Assembly (NCBI GenBank): GCA_016946835.1 | Contig: JACVTC010000004.1 | Coordinates: 2,131,001-2,195,000 of the forward strand | Direction of reading: 5' to 3' | Origin: Neocallimastix lanati (nom. inval.) | Taxonomy: Eukaryota; Neocallimastigomycota; Neocallimastigomycetes; Neocallimastigales; Neocallimastigaceae | Length of the DNA: 64,000 bases | Part shown: one piece after another, positions 25,503-41,337 of the stretch | How positions within the stretch are numbered: the stretch's first letter is position 1 | Layout of the letters: each line of letters opens with the position of its first letter | Notes under the pieces: generated by a model | Told to the model about the DNA's origin: nothing | Seen by the model: only the letters and a program-made list of their open reading frames with translations | The model's database searches: none | Position numbers and translations under genes: made by a program

Positions 25503-26344
25503 GGGTGTGTGGCATTTCGCAAAAGTTTCATTTCGCAAAATTTTAATAAATAGATAAATAAATAATAAAATAAATAAATAATAAAAAATATAAAAATATA
25601 AAAATATAAAATATAAAAAATAAAATATAAAATATAAAATATAAAATATAAAATATAAAATATAAAATATAAAATATAAAATATAAAATAAAAAATAAAA
25701 AAAAAAAAAATACTATTTAAAATCATCCTAAGTTTGTGCTACTTTTAACTCCCTTTTTTATGATGTCCTCATCTTTTTTTTTTTTAATGGATTATTTATA
25801 AATATTTCTTTTATTAAAAAAATTTATTAGTAATTAAAGTTTTTTTAAAATACTGCGCAAGGACTTAAAAGGTGTAAAATGATCAATTAATTATTTATAT
25901 ATTATTTTTTAATCTTTATAATAATTATTTTTTAATTATTTTTAATAGTTATATTTTAAATTATTATCTTTATACAACTTTTAAATTATTAATATTTATT
26001 TATATATATATATAAAATTATTATTAATTATATATTATAGAACATTTAAAATGATAAAATATTTTATTTTTTTAAAGCTTTAATTCTAATGAATATTTAT
26101 TATTATATAATGTATATTCATTATATATATGTATATAAATATTTTTCTTTTTTTTAAAAAATTTAATTTTAAATTTATTTATTTATTATAGTTTTATTTA
26201 TTTATTTTTATTTATTTAATTATTTATTTAAAATATATATATTATTTATTTGGTTTATTATTAATTTATTTATTTATTAACTTTAAAAATTTTTTTGCGA
26301 AATGAAACTTTCCGAAATGAAATTTTGCGAAATGCACCTCCCCC
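25503..26344. mobile_element. Non-autonomous TIR transposon (MITE-like), 842 bp, 9-bp TSD
   Basis: Left end GGGTGTGTGGCATTTCGCAA and right end, reverse-complemented, GGGGGAGGTGCATTTCGCAA form inverted repeats continuing with TTTCATTTCGCAAAA on both sides; the right arm has an extra ATTTCATTTCGGAA step. Exact 9-bp duplications ATTAAAATT flank it at 25494-25502 and 26345-26353. Inside are only simple AT repeats (including (TAAAA/TATAAAA)n at 25575-25690) and no coding frame. A 9-bp duplication with G-rich ends fits Mutator-like elements; hAT (8 bp) is the alternative. A diverged relative lies at 10255-11050. Confidence 0.75.
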
Positions 26345-26353
26345 ATTAAAATT

Positions 26354-26640
26354 AATTTATATATTTTTATTATTTAATTTAATAATTAATGAAAGTAAAT
26401 TTAATTATAAAAGAAAAAAATAATAGAAATAGTTTAGTTCTATGTCCAAGAATAATAAATACTAAATTACAGTAATTCTTTAGATCAAAGAATAAGAATA
26501 AATATTAGTTTTACGAATAAATGTTAGTTTTCATTTTAAATAATGATATTGTAATTTTTCCAAATAAATAAAATTTAAATAAATTAATTTTTCATAAAAC
26601 ACATAAATTGTTTCCCCCTTTCAAAAGAACAAACCTTAAA
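26354..26640. other. AT-rich spacer
   Basis: Contains a short direct repeat (AATAAGAATAAATATTAGTTTTACGAATAAATGTTAGTTTT). No gene seen. Confidence 0.5.
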
Positions 26641-27080
26641 AGAATCGAAGCTGAGTGTATTTTGTCATTATTGATGAATGATAATTTAATAATTAAATCA
26701 TTATTAAATTATCTATTTACAATGTCAACCGATTTGATAATTAATTAACTATTTTATAACCGGAGAATATTGGAATCTAAATTATTATTGTTGGGAACCA
26801 GTACATATCTCATTGGGTTAGGTTATACTGACCTTGTTTCAAAGGAAAGTTAGGAATTGGTGAAGCACAAAAGTCTCGGCAATAATATGCATATGTCAGA
26901 GTGCCAATGTTAAATACTCAGTTTGATCGTCCATCAAAGACATTATCTGCCTATGCAAAGTGTTGTGACTATCTCAATATTCCCACTGTGGGAAGGTTTA
27001 AAAAAAATAATACATATTATTTCCTAAGTGTAAATTGTGTAAAAAAAAAAAAAAAAAAAAAAAGAAAGAAGACAATTACG
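26640..27080 (+). pseudogene. Decayed coding or retroposed fragment ending in an A tract
   Basis: Composition is gene-like. A frame reading GIGEAQKSRQ, then a stop, then YAYVRVPMLNTQFDRPSKT and LSAYAKCCDYLNIPTVGRFK runs from about 26856 to 27040 and ends in a long A tract (27040-27062). The single TAA sits where another codon such as CAA could have been. I do not recognise the protein. A poly(A)-tailed, retroposed fragment is the simplest reading. Confidence 0.35.
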
Positions 27081-27225
27081 TAATCAGCGTTTCAAATTCG
27101 TAATTTAATATATATTTAATTTAAAAATTGTATTTAATTAAAAAAAGTGTTAAACACATTTATAGAAATTACATTATCAAATGCATTATTAAATATATAA
27201 TGAAAAAAAAAAGAAATAAAAATTG

Positions 27226-28680
27226 AATATGGTTAATTATATTTTTTCATGCTCTTCAATTTATAAATTAAGTAAAAATATTGAAAAACGATTATATAAT
27301 AGTAATAATCAACAAAAAAAAAAGTTATTAAAAAATATGATAGTAATGAATTTCCTTTAACTTCTCAACATTTTGATATCTATATTGGTTATTTAAAAAA
27401 TCCAAAGAGTATAATCTATAATATTTCAAATTCATTTAAATTAAAATAAAATATTGAAATGATGAACTTTAAATGGGAATTATTGATTTATTCAATTATC
27501 ATAAACTATTAAGAAGTCAATACATCAAATAATGATACTGGAAAATTGAAATTTATGGGTGCATTGATGATGATTACATCCTTAAATTTGAATCCTATAG
27601 TTATTATAAAGTAAAATAATTCTCAAGACTATCTAATTTGTCAAAATCACCTTTAATATGAGTTAGTTTTACATAAAATGAAGTCTTATTACTAAGTATT
27701 CACCATATTATTGCTGAAGGATCTACTATTTCTATTATTAATAATGAATTAAATAGTTATTATTATTATGATTTCACAAAGATAGTGATTATGCTTTACA
27801 CTATAAAGAAAAACAAAAAGACGGTGCTTTCAAAAATCAAATTGAATTTTATAAAAATATGTTTAAAGAATTCTAATATATATTATCTATTTCAATGAAA
27901 GAGTATATTGAATTGAACAATGATAATTAGAAATAGAAAACTTAAGTTTTTGTACACAAGAAATTGATAAAAAAAACAAGTTAATTAATTGATGAGTATG
28001 TTAAAACTAATGAAATAAGTAAAAAAGCATTTTTTTCATAAGTATTTATATTTGATATTTGAATTACCTAAATAATCTAAATAAGATATTATATACACAT
28101 CAATGATATTTAAACACAGAAATAAACATTATGTTGAAAATATGAATGGTATGCTTGTAGCTACCTAACCTATGCTCATAGAATTTAATGATGAATGTAC
28201 ATTTTATGAATTAATTAAAAGCAATATGAAAGTTTTAATTGATATATATAATAATCAAGATTTATCATTTTCAGAATTATTTAGTTTATTAAAATTGAAA
28301 AAAAGTTAATAATGTAATTATTTATCAACCAAACGAAATTACTGATAATAATGTTGAAATCATTTTCAAGAAGGGAAATGAAAAAAATTATACGAAAATA
28401 AGGAATTAGTAAATAAAATAATTCAAAATTTGATTTATCATTGAGCATAATAGAACAAATAAATAATTACTTAATATTAATTGAATATAATAATAATATG
28501 TACAATTCTATGATATTAATAGTATTATTCAAGGTTATGTTGAAGTTTCAAGAAATTCAAATAGTTTTAATAAACCTATTCATAATATTGAATACATTCC
28601 AGAAGGCAAAAAAAAAAAAAAAAAAAAAAAGATAAAATAATTAAAACTTTCAACAATAATAAATTTGAATATGAATCAAC
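27226..28680 (+). pseudogene. Nonribosomal peptide synthetase condensation-domain relic
   Basis: Reading across several frameshifts and stops, the pieces follow the order of an NRPS condensation domain. They are: EFPLTSQHFDIYIGYLKNPK with SIIYNIS (C1, 27348-27430); HHIIAEG (27701-27721) in the place of the HHxxxDG active-site motif; DYALHYKEKQKDGAFKNQIE with FYKNMFKEF (27790-27870); HYVENMNGMLVAT, stop, PMLIEFNDECTFYELIK and NNQDLSFSELFSLL (28125-28295), the latch region; and NIEYIPEG, an A tract, DKIIKTFNNNKFEYE (28588-28675), the linker that normally leads into an adenylation domain, which is absent. C domains join amino acids in peptide natural products. At least ten disabling changes make it dead. 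Bacterial-type NRPS genes are reported in gut fungi. Confidence 0.7.
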
Positions 28681-30499
28681 CTTAATAATTATTTTTTATT
28701 ATAATTATATTATATTATTAAATACATTTAAATTTAATCTAATTTCATCATTTTTTTTTTTTTTTTTTTTTTTTTTTTGTTACTGTAATAAAATAAAAAC
28801 ATATACAAATATTTACGTTTATTTATTACTAAAATTCTATGTTTCATTATCAATTTATATATTTTGTTCTATTATAAAATATATTTTTTTTTATCAATAT
28901 TATTTTTATTTTTAATAGAAAAAATATTTTATAATAGAAAAAATATTTTATAATAGAACAAAATATATATAAAGATAATCAAATAAATATAATAAATTCA
29001 TATTAATAAAATATATATTATAAAATAATTATTTCTAAGGTCTCTAATCATTCATTATCATATTATATTCCCTTGGTTCTAATATAAAAGGATTTTTCTT
29101 ATAAAAAAAAAATAAAAATAATCTAATAAAAAAAAAAGTAATATATTGAAATATTTATATTTTTTTTAATAAATAATAAAAATAAAAAATAGATAATAAA
29201 AATATTAAAATATTAAAATAAAATAAAATAAAAATAAAAATAAAAAAAAAAAATAAAAAAAAAAAAAAAACTATCAATAATATTTTTTTTTTATTTAATG
29301 TTAATAAATATTGTACAAAATATTTTTTAATTATAAAAGACTTAACAACATTTAATAATATATATTTTCTTTTCCTTTATTTCTCTTTTTATAATTTAAA
29401 AATGATACATTTATTTATTTATTAAATGGATATAAGTTTTTTTTTGTGCGTGTGTATGAGTATGTGTATGAGTATGTGTATGAGTATGTATTATTTATTA
29501 AAGTTTTATTAATTATTCCATTTAGTAACATTTCTAGTTACAGAAAATGGAAAATTATTAAAAAAAATCACATTACAATTATTTTCAATTATATTTGAAA
29601 AAATACTATCCCTTTATTTATTTTTATGAATTTCTTTTATATATAATCTACCTATATTTTATTTTTCTTTGATAATATTATTAAATATAAAAAAATTAAA
29701 AAAGTCTAAATATATAGAATATTTTTTAATTTAAATTTTTTTCCTTTTTTATGATTTTTATATTAAAAGAAACATCCCACATACAATAGGAATTTTTTAT
29801 AAATAAAATAATAATTAAAATTTGAAATAAATCTGAAATTTGTACATTATAAATTAAATTAAAAAAAAATTCATTCATTATCATATTATTATAATATCAT
29901 AATACTATATTTTGATACAAATTTAATTTTAGTATGAGGACAAATGAAAATCATAAAAACCTTATTATCATAAATATTAATAAATAAAGTTTAATTTTAA
30001 AATGATCAACTCTTAAATTGTTATAATAAATAAAAAATTATCTCACATTTAATTTATTTTTTATCTTTAATAATCTTATTTATATATGATTATTTATATT
30101 AACATAATTATATAAATATAATTCTATAACATGAGTTTTTTATTAAGAAAGATTAGAACAAAAAAAAAAAAAATAAATAGTACTAAAACTAAAGAATTTA
30201 AATATCTTTGATTGTTATTTTTCTTCTTCATTATAATAATAATAATAATAATTCCTATTACATGAAAATTTTGTGTTAAACCAATATAAATTATTGTGTT
30301 TATTATATATTTTGAATAATTTGTTCTTAATATTCTCAAAGAATTTTTAATTTTTTCATTGTTTTCTTTTTATATCACAATATGTAAAAATTTTTCAATA
30401 TGTATAAAAATATTCCATAATTTTATCTCTTCTTACATTTTCTTAACTTATAGTTATTCATTTATTATTATTACATATTAATTAAAATTTTTATATTAA

Positions 30500-30534
<35 letters not shown>

Positions 30535-31611
30535 AAAAAGAAAAAAATTATTGTTGAATAAACATTTACATTATTAGTTGTATACTTTTTATTACTTTTT
30601 ATAACAAAATTAGATGAAATTTAAATATATTAATTTTGTAATTTAAAAATAGAAATAAAAACAAAATTAAAAAATAAATTATTGTTTTTCTTTATTATTT
30701 TTTTTTTTATTACTATTATAGTTTTTTTTCCTTAATTGAAATATATTTATAATATTAATATATAATTGGTGTATCTTAATTTTATATTTAGATAATATTA
30801 AAGTTTTATTGGATTTCTTTTTAAAAACTTAAAACATTAATACAATTTTTTATATTAATTTTAATAATTAATGATATTATTAATATTATTATTTACAAAG
30901 TTTATTATTTTTTATCTTTTAATATTATTTCTATAATTTAATTATATTAATTAGAATTTTTGTATATTATTCTCTTCTCTTACATTATTAATATTATATA
31001 ATATTAAATAATATATTATATAATAAATATGATATATAATTTTCCATTTATATATTAATAAATTAAAATAAATATATTTTTGATAATAAAATTAGTTTTT
31101 AAACAACAATAAAAAGAATAATATAAAAAAAAATTTTTTTTTATTTATTTAAAACCCCCTTATTTATCAATAATTGTTATTAAATTAAATCTTACTATAT
31201 TGTATTTTATAATTGGTAAACTATAACAATATTAATAGTTTTGAAATATTTGATATAAAAAAGTTATATATAATAGAATAATATTAAATTAAAAAATATA
31301 TATATATAAAGTAAGTTTCCTTAATTTTTAAAAATTAAATTTTTTCTAAAAAAATTTATTTTAAAGTATTTTTGCTATTTAAAAATTATTATAAATTACA
31401 AAATTTATAAAACACTTTGATAGTGTAGTAATATAGTAAAGCAAAAAGAAATATTTATAAATATATAAACACTTTGATAGTGCGTATATAAATTTAATAA
31501 AGTGAATTAAAAAAAAAATAACAAATAAAATATAATAAAAAAAAAAAAGTATTAAATTAAAAAAAATTAAATAAAAAGAAGTTTTATAATTAAAGTACAT
31601 TTAATAAAAAA
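28681..31611. other. Long AT-rich spacer upstream of the GH9 gene
   Basis: Homopolymer runs (28755-28778 T; 30509-30532 A), small tandem duplications (AAAATATTTTATAATAG at 28918-28955; GTGTATGAGTAT at 29453-29487) and (AAT)n at 30233-30250. Frames at 30124-30339 and 31379-31600 are low complexity. At 31417-31435 and 31469-31485 the sequence AAACACTTTGATAGTG is repeated, close to where the GH9 promoter should lie. No gene supported. Confidence 0.55.
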
Positions 31612-34978
<3,367 letters not shown>

Positions 34979-35334
34979 TAGTTAAATATATAAAATAAAA
35001 ATTAAGCAAATAAATTAAGAAAATAAAAAAATAAAAAAAAAAAAAAAACTTTATAAATCCAAAGCATTAATATTATTATATAATCAATCTTAATCATTTT
35101 ATTATTAAATTAATATCTACAAATTAATGAAAATAAAATAAGAAAAAAATAATAATAATAATAATAAAAATATAATAAAATAAAATAAAATAAAATAAAA
35201 TAAAAAAATAATATATATTATTAATTATTTAATTAAAAAATGAAGTTTAATATTTATAGATGTACATTATATATTTGTTTTTTTGTTTGTTTATATATTT
35301 GTTTGTTTGATTGTTTGTTTGTTTGTTTATATAT

Positions 35335-35413
<79 letters not shown>

Positions 35414-35480
35414 TTGTCATTGTATTGTTATTTATTATACATTCGTATTTCATATGTAATTAATAATTTATAAATTTTAT
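34979..35480. other. GH9 3' flank and microsatellites
   Basis: After the stop, an A-rich tail (35020-35048), then (TAAAA)n at 35178-35207, and a (TTTA)n microsatellite at 35330-35415 preceded by (TTTG)n. The frame at 35240-35473 is microsatellite translation. No gene. Confidence 0.7.
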
Positions 35481-35620
35481 GGTATTATTACAGCAGAAAT
35501 TCAGTATCTGAAATCTTATCAAGTTCGGATAGAAATAAATACTATTCCTAAAGTTTCTAGTTATATTTATCTTGGTATTCCTTTTTCAGATGTTCTCTTA
35601 TTATAACACATTATATCAGC
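35480..35620 (+). pseudogene. LINE RT C-terminal fragment, out of order
   Basis: The frame IQYLKSYQVRIEINTIPKV then SSYIYLGIPFSD has the look of the segment that follows the RT fingers/palm in LINE ORF2 proteins, yet it stands before the endonuclease of the next element. It is probably the stub of an older LINE copy into or beside which the next one was placed. Confidence 0.45.
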
Positions 35621-38078
35621 TGCCAGAATTGAAATTTTGTCTTGGTTAAATAGTCACTCTTCTCATCCTTCAATGTTAGTTAGTAATTTTAATTTACCTA
35701 CTGAGAAATTAGGTAATTTGCTCTCTAAATTGAGTAATTGGAAAATTCTTCCCTTATGGGGCTCCTCAATTTCATGGAGTAGAGGTAATAGAGAATCTAA
35801 TATAGATCATGCGATTGTCAATGATCATATGTTAGATTTACTTTCATATGGTACTTTTATTGACTTTCCCCCCATTTCGGATCATAAACCTTTATTAATA
35901 AAAGGTAAATATTTTTCATTAGATAATTCAGATAATTCCTTCTCTCTGCCCAAAAAGACAGTTAAATGGGATAGATTAAAATGTATAAATGAAAAAGTAT
36001 CAATTTTTGACAATAACTATTTTAGTGTATTAGAGGAAGTGATTCCAGATCCTAATATTAGTACTGATGATGTTTCTAAGAAATTTAGATCTACTTCATT
36101 CAATCATTGCTAAAGAGCTTAATATCACATCAATATCAGAGGTAAGAAAATCTATTTTTCATATGTCACAGAAAATATTTAATTTGCAAAAACTCAAAAT
36201 GAAATTATATAAAGCCATTAAAAGAAGAGGTTCTTATCATAATTTAGATGAATTTGAAGGATTAATTGAAAAATATAATAGAATGTGCAAAATTATTCAT
36301 GATAGGAAAACTGAATACCAACATTGGATCAATACAGGATGTGAATATATGAAATCTCATAACCCAAAGAAAGCTTGGAAATGGCTTAAAACAACAGCAA
36401 AAGTAGATAAATTTGAAAATATGTCAGTTTCTCCTGTAAAGGACAAAAATGGTAAATTAGCTACTTCTACTAAAGAACAGTTAGAAGTATGGCACAATCA
36501 TTATAAAAAACTTGCATCAAGCCATTCTGATATCAATAGTGCATTAATCGAATGGTCTAATAAATTTTCCAATGGTACAATTAGGTATACGAGACACAAT
36601 GAATGGGATATAAATCAAGACATCAGTATAGAAGAAATTAAAGAAGCAGTTTTAGTTACTCCAAATTATAAAGCTTCAGGCCCGGATGGAATTCTTATTA
36701 AATTTTATTAAGCTTTAATTTCTCCGGATGACAAAAATTCAGTATATAATTCTGCTTCTGATTTAAATTGTTTACAGAAGATATATTCTAGAATTTGGAA
36801 TGGAGAATTTCCTAGTACATGGAATGAAACAAGTATTATATCTATTCCTAAAAAAATAGATGATCTATCTGATTGTGACAATTATCGAGGTATCTCTCTG
36901 ATTAACAATAGTATAAAACTCATCTCGAAAATAGTCTCCAAAAGAATTTCGGAATATGGACTTAAAAATAATTTTATTAGGCCAGAGCAATTTGGATTTC
37001 GTACTAAAGAAGAATGTGTTATTTTATTTATTTCAATTCGAGAAATTTGTCAAAGGCGTAAAAATAATAATAAAGAAACTTACCTTGCTTTTCTAGATTT
37101 AAAAAAGGCATATGATTCTGTTCCAATAGGTAATATTTTATATAAATTAGATGCTTTAGGTATTAGAAGTAAATGTTATCAATTTATAAAAAATCTATAT
37201 TTGACTTCCAAAGCCAGTGTTAAAATTGATGATCAATATTCGGAATCTTGTATATTATGAAAAGAGTTAGACAAGGTTGTCCACTATCACCAATTCTTTT
37301 CAATCTATTTATTAATGATATTTTTAATGATTTTTCAGTAGTACTTGGAATTCCTTTAGGCGAATCTAGATGTTGCGGTGGACTCTTTGCAGATGATATT
37401 GCTCTATGCGCACCATCAAGAACTAAGTTAAAAAAAATGCTTAAGAGGGTAAATGAATGGGCTAAATTTAATATGATGAATTTTGGAATTAACAAGTGTG
37501 CAACAATGGTGATTCGATCAGACACACCTCTTTTTCAAAATAAAAGAGATCCTATTTTTTATCTTTCTGGTGGAACTTTAGATTTAAATGAGCTACATTT
37601 CGATAGTGAGGAACAGAGACAATTAAATGAACTACTTTTCAAAGGTTCTCTGAGTCACCTGTTCCAAAAAATTGTTCGTTTGAGCTATTATTTGTTAGGT
37701 ACTCCAAATTACCAAACTTAACCAAGAGCGTCGACGTCGTACTGATAAGGCATAATAATAATACAGGATCATCATCTATTTCCACGAAGGGTGAATCTGG
37801 CCTTAGTAGTTCAAAAAATGATGAATCCGGGGAGGTTTAGTGGACACTAAATTATCTATTTTAAAGATGTTACTTCTAGGTTTTATTATTTTTTTATTTG
37901 TTAGGAAGGGAAAATTCCCGCATAGTACAACTTGCCGAAATACATAGTATTTTTGAGCTTTTTTATTTTTTATTTTTTAACTTTTATTTTTATTTTTAAT
38001 TTAAAATGTACTTTTCACTTACATGTATTTTTTATAATAAAATTAATACATTTATGGAAGTGTACTCTCTTCCCTGTC

Positions 38079-38122
<44 letters not shown>
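35620..38122 (+). mobile_element. LINE 1: endonuclease-RT non-LTR retrotransposon, defective
   Basis: Endonuclease C-terminal half (35637-36110) has SWSRGNRESNIDHAIVND and FPPISDHKPLL, the SDH motif of AP-type endonucleases. RT begins at about 36600 (YKASGPDGILIKFY) and continues through SIPKKIDDLSDCDNYRGISL, FLDLKKAYDSVP, then after a frameshift KRVRQGCPLSPILFNLFIND and the catalytic LFADDIALCAPS (37383-37418). A stop at 36709, a frame change near 36110 and another near 37258 disable it. The part after about 37570 no longer follows RT sequence. The 3' UTR (37840 on) ends in a 40-base A tract. The 5' end is missing. RT sequence type: non-LTR; clade not assigned. Confidence 0.85.
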
Positions 38123-38124
<2 letters not shown>

Positions 38125-38127
<3 letters not shown>

Positions 38128-38822
38128 CAAGTTCGGAGGAAATAAGGCGTTTTATTGATGATATTTTTCAATCACAAAAGTAATAATGATGCTAATAATA
38201 GTAATAGTATTGATGGTGAAAATAAGAATACTACAATGGTAATTGAACAAAAATCCTTTGATGTTTCATTATATACAGAAAAGGATTATGATAATAATAT
38301 TTATTATTTTAAATTGAGTGTTCTTCTTGGCGGGAGTTCAATATATGAAAATATTAAACTTAATAATGGGGAACAAAGACAATTAGTTGACAATATTTTT
38401 AAACAAAGTTCAACTTCGTCGACTGTTCCGTATTTTGTAGGGATTGCGGAGTTTCTAATGAACGTAATACCATTAATTTGTCGATGTATTAGATTGATGA
38501 TGAAATGGTATTCCGTTGAATCTACCGTTGCTAATAGCGTCAAGGTCGAAATGATAAGGTATGGATTTTCACCTCCTGGTAAAAAATCTGATACAGATTC
38601 GTTTGATAACACTAATACTGAAATTATTACTCGCAATAATGGACGTGGTGTTATCATCGATTAATGAGAAAAATTAGAAACTATAATTGCTTCTAACGCA
38701 CTTTTATAATTATATACTATATAATATTTTATTTCATGTATTTTATTTTTTATTTAAATCATGTAATTTTATTATTATTATAAATTAAATAAAGTTATTC
38801 TATAAGTCTTAAAAAAAAAAAG
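38125..38822 (+). pseudogene. Poly(A)-tailed open frame of 169 aa, possible retrocopy
   Basis: Between the LINE 1 A tract and a second genomic A tract (38811-38821) preceded by AAATAAAG lies an open frame, 38155-38664, containing NIKLNNGEQRQLVDNIFKQS and FVGIAEFLMNVIPLICRCIR. Composition is gene-like. An open frame with a genomic poly(A) tail suggests a reverse-transcribed mRNA copy or a LINE-carried segment. The GEQRQL stretch resembles EEQRQLNELLFKGS at the end of LINE 1 (37612-37650), so the two may share a captured sequence. Family unknown; it may be intact or partial. Confidence 0.4.
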
Positions 38823-39290
38823 GAATATTAACGCATTAATCCTACTACAAAATTTGAATTATTATTCTCAACAATAGTCAAACTTCAATATTATGTTATA
38901 CAAAAAAAAAAAAAATACAAAATAAAACAAAAAAAAAAATTAAGTACAAACTTGCCCACATTTTCTAATCACTCCGCTTTTTATTAAGTTACAATTATTT
39001 CAAATTTAAACTTAAAATCCTACAGTATTATTTATTTTGAATATCTTACAATTATTGTGTACTATGAACTTAACTATCATTCAAACTTTCACTGTGATAT
39101 CCGCCATTACAGATGCGTTCTCAACAAATTTTATATGATATTCATTCATAAACTCATAAATTGGTCAGTAAATTATCTCGTTCTTTTTTTAATATCTTTT
39201 TTTAATAATTAGAAAATTCTCACCAATATATGGTTCTTATTTTATTATAGTAATAAATGCTCTCAATAGTAATAATTATATAATTTGTTA
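38823..39290. other. Mixed-composition spacer
   Basis: No frame is convincing. On the minus strand 39100-39180 reads PIYEFMNEYHIKFVENASVM then ADITVKV before a stop; it could be the end of a broken gene. Otherwise AT-rich. Confidence 0.3.
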
Positions 39291-41298
39291 AATGATGGTT
39301 TTCATTCCTCTATTAAAATTAATTATAAAAAATGTAAAGGTTATTCAAATTCCAATGACCACAAATCCAATTATAATAAAGTTAAAAAAAATTAGAAGAA
39401 AAATCAAATCCTTTTTTGGTATGCCCAGAGAATTCTATTCATGTCATCTTTATTCTCGTTTTTCTTTCTTCAATTTATGCTCTAGCAGGAATATAAATGG
39501 TTAGAATTCTGAAAAGAGAGATGGTGTTATGTGTTTAAATTCTATAATTTAAACCCGTATGTATATTCCTTGAGGAAACTGGTAAAAGTAAGTTCCTCAC
39601 TAAAGGGAACTCTCCTTCTATTATTACCAAACATTTAGCAAATTCCAAAATCCCTGTAATGAGAGGTTTATATATCGGTGTTCATAATTCTTGCTCATAT
39701 ACTGCTGAAAATGCTAAGTACAATTACATTATATCAGTTAGCCTGACTTAATTTTGGAATCAAAAATGTTCTATTAGCAATATTATTTTCCTCGATACAG
39801 ATGGCTTGAAGCTCGTTTAGATGTTTCTCAGAAATGGAAAAATGATAAAGTAGTCATAATAAGGAAAATTCACCTGTTGTTCTTTTAGGAGATTTTAATA
39901 TTCCCTTACAAAACTTAAGAAGTATATTATCAAAAATTTCCCTGACTGGACTGTAGCGAATCTTACTGGTAGTAGTATTACCTATTCTACAGGTTCAAAA
40001 TCTTCTTATATCGACCATATTATCTATAATAAAGCTATGATTCCTCATGTATATTTATCTTCTACTTGTTCATTTGCATATGATATTTCTGAACATTATC
40101 TTATCTTCTTATCTTGCAATAATAATCTTTCAGATAGTTTTAATAAACCTAAAAAAACTTTCAAATGGTTTAAATATATTTGTAATACTCAGAATACAAG
40201 TATATCGTCTCATAATTACTTTTCTATTTTGGCAAGTAATCTTGAATCCAAATTTGATGAAACATCAGCAGATGATATGGTTAAAGAATTTATTAATACT
40301 TCAATCAATGTTGGAAAAGAAATTAAAGTTTTTATTTCCTCAAAATTTAAAGGCCCTGATTTCCACTGCCCAGAGTATGTATAGAAGACTTGAACTGCCA
40401 AACATTTAATATATGAAAATATATTAAATCTTCCTCAGACTGCCCTTCCGTGGATACTTATTTAGGTCAATTTACTCAGTATCATAAATTATGCACAGTT
40501 TTGAGAAGACTTAAAAGCTCCTTACGTTCCATTTTTTATAAAGCAAATATTGTCAAAATTAGTAACTATTTAATAATCAAAAAAAATAGGCATGGTTGGC
40601 GTGGTTTCAAGAAGATTCTATTTCACTCTCTGATATAAGATACACAGTACCTTCTATTAGGCGTAACAAAGCTCATGGACCTGATGATATTCCTATTGAA
40701 TTTTATAAAGCTTTCTTCTGTAATCATGATCTACTGTTCTGTATATTGTGGGGCATACGGAATATCTTGTTAATACAATATCAATCATCGGTAGCTCTCC
40801 TGAGTAAAAAAATTTTCATTACCAAGAGCACCGATATGGCAAAGGAATAGTGCAGTTAGTAGTCCTGTTAATTCTCATTAGTACACATTTACTAACACCA
40901 CAGTTCCTAACACAGAGCCTGTAGTAAGTAATTAAATTTTTGATGATCTTTTTTGTGGTTCAGAGGAGAGTTTAGTGGATACCACACTATCTATTTTAAA
41001 GATGTTACTTCTTTGTTTTATTATTTTAGATTTAACTGGTGACCATGTTACTACTCATAGTATACTTCACACTGAAATTTTTTTATCTTTTGAACTTATT
41101 TTTATTCTTTATTGTATTAAATTTTCTTTGATTAATTAAATTTTTTTTTAAAATTTTATTATTTTTTATTTTACTTAATTTTTTATATACTTTTTTTTTT
41201 TATCTTTAAATAATAATGTATTTTTTAAAAAAAAATGTAATACATAAAAATATAATTATCTTTTTAACAAAGTACTGGAAGTGTATTTCTCTTCTTAG

Positions 41299-41334
<36 letters not shown>
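39290..41334 (+). mobile_element. LINE 2: same family, RT mostly deleted
   Basis: Endonuclease pieces: IPVMRGLYIGVHNSCSY (about 39650), SPVVLLGDFNIPLQNLRSIL (39875-39935, the GDFN motif), SSYIDHIIYNKAMIPHVY and ISEHYLIF (40000-40110). The RT start IRYTVPSIRRNKAHGPDDIP then IEFYKAFF (40635-40710) is followed within about 150 bp by the 3' end, so the RT core is deleted. The 3' UTR (GTTTAGTGGATACCACACTA, then CTATTTTAAAGATGTTACTTC, 40965-41020) matches that of LINE 1 at 37836-37890. It ends in a 34-base A tract. Several frameshifts and stops. Confidence 0.8.

Positions 41335-41337
<3 letters not shown>

Noticed and set aside
35240-35473. 77-residue frame
   Set aside because: Translation of a TTTG/TTTA microsatellite.
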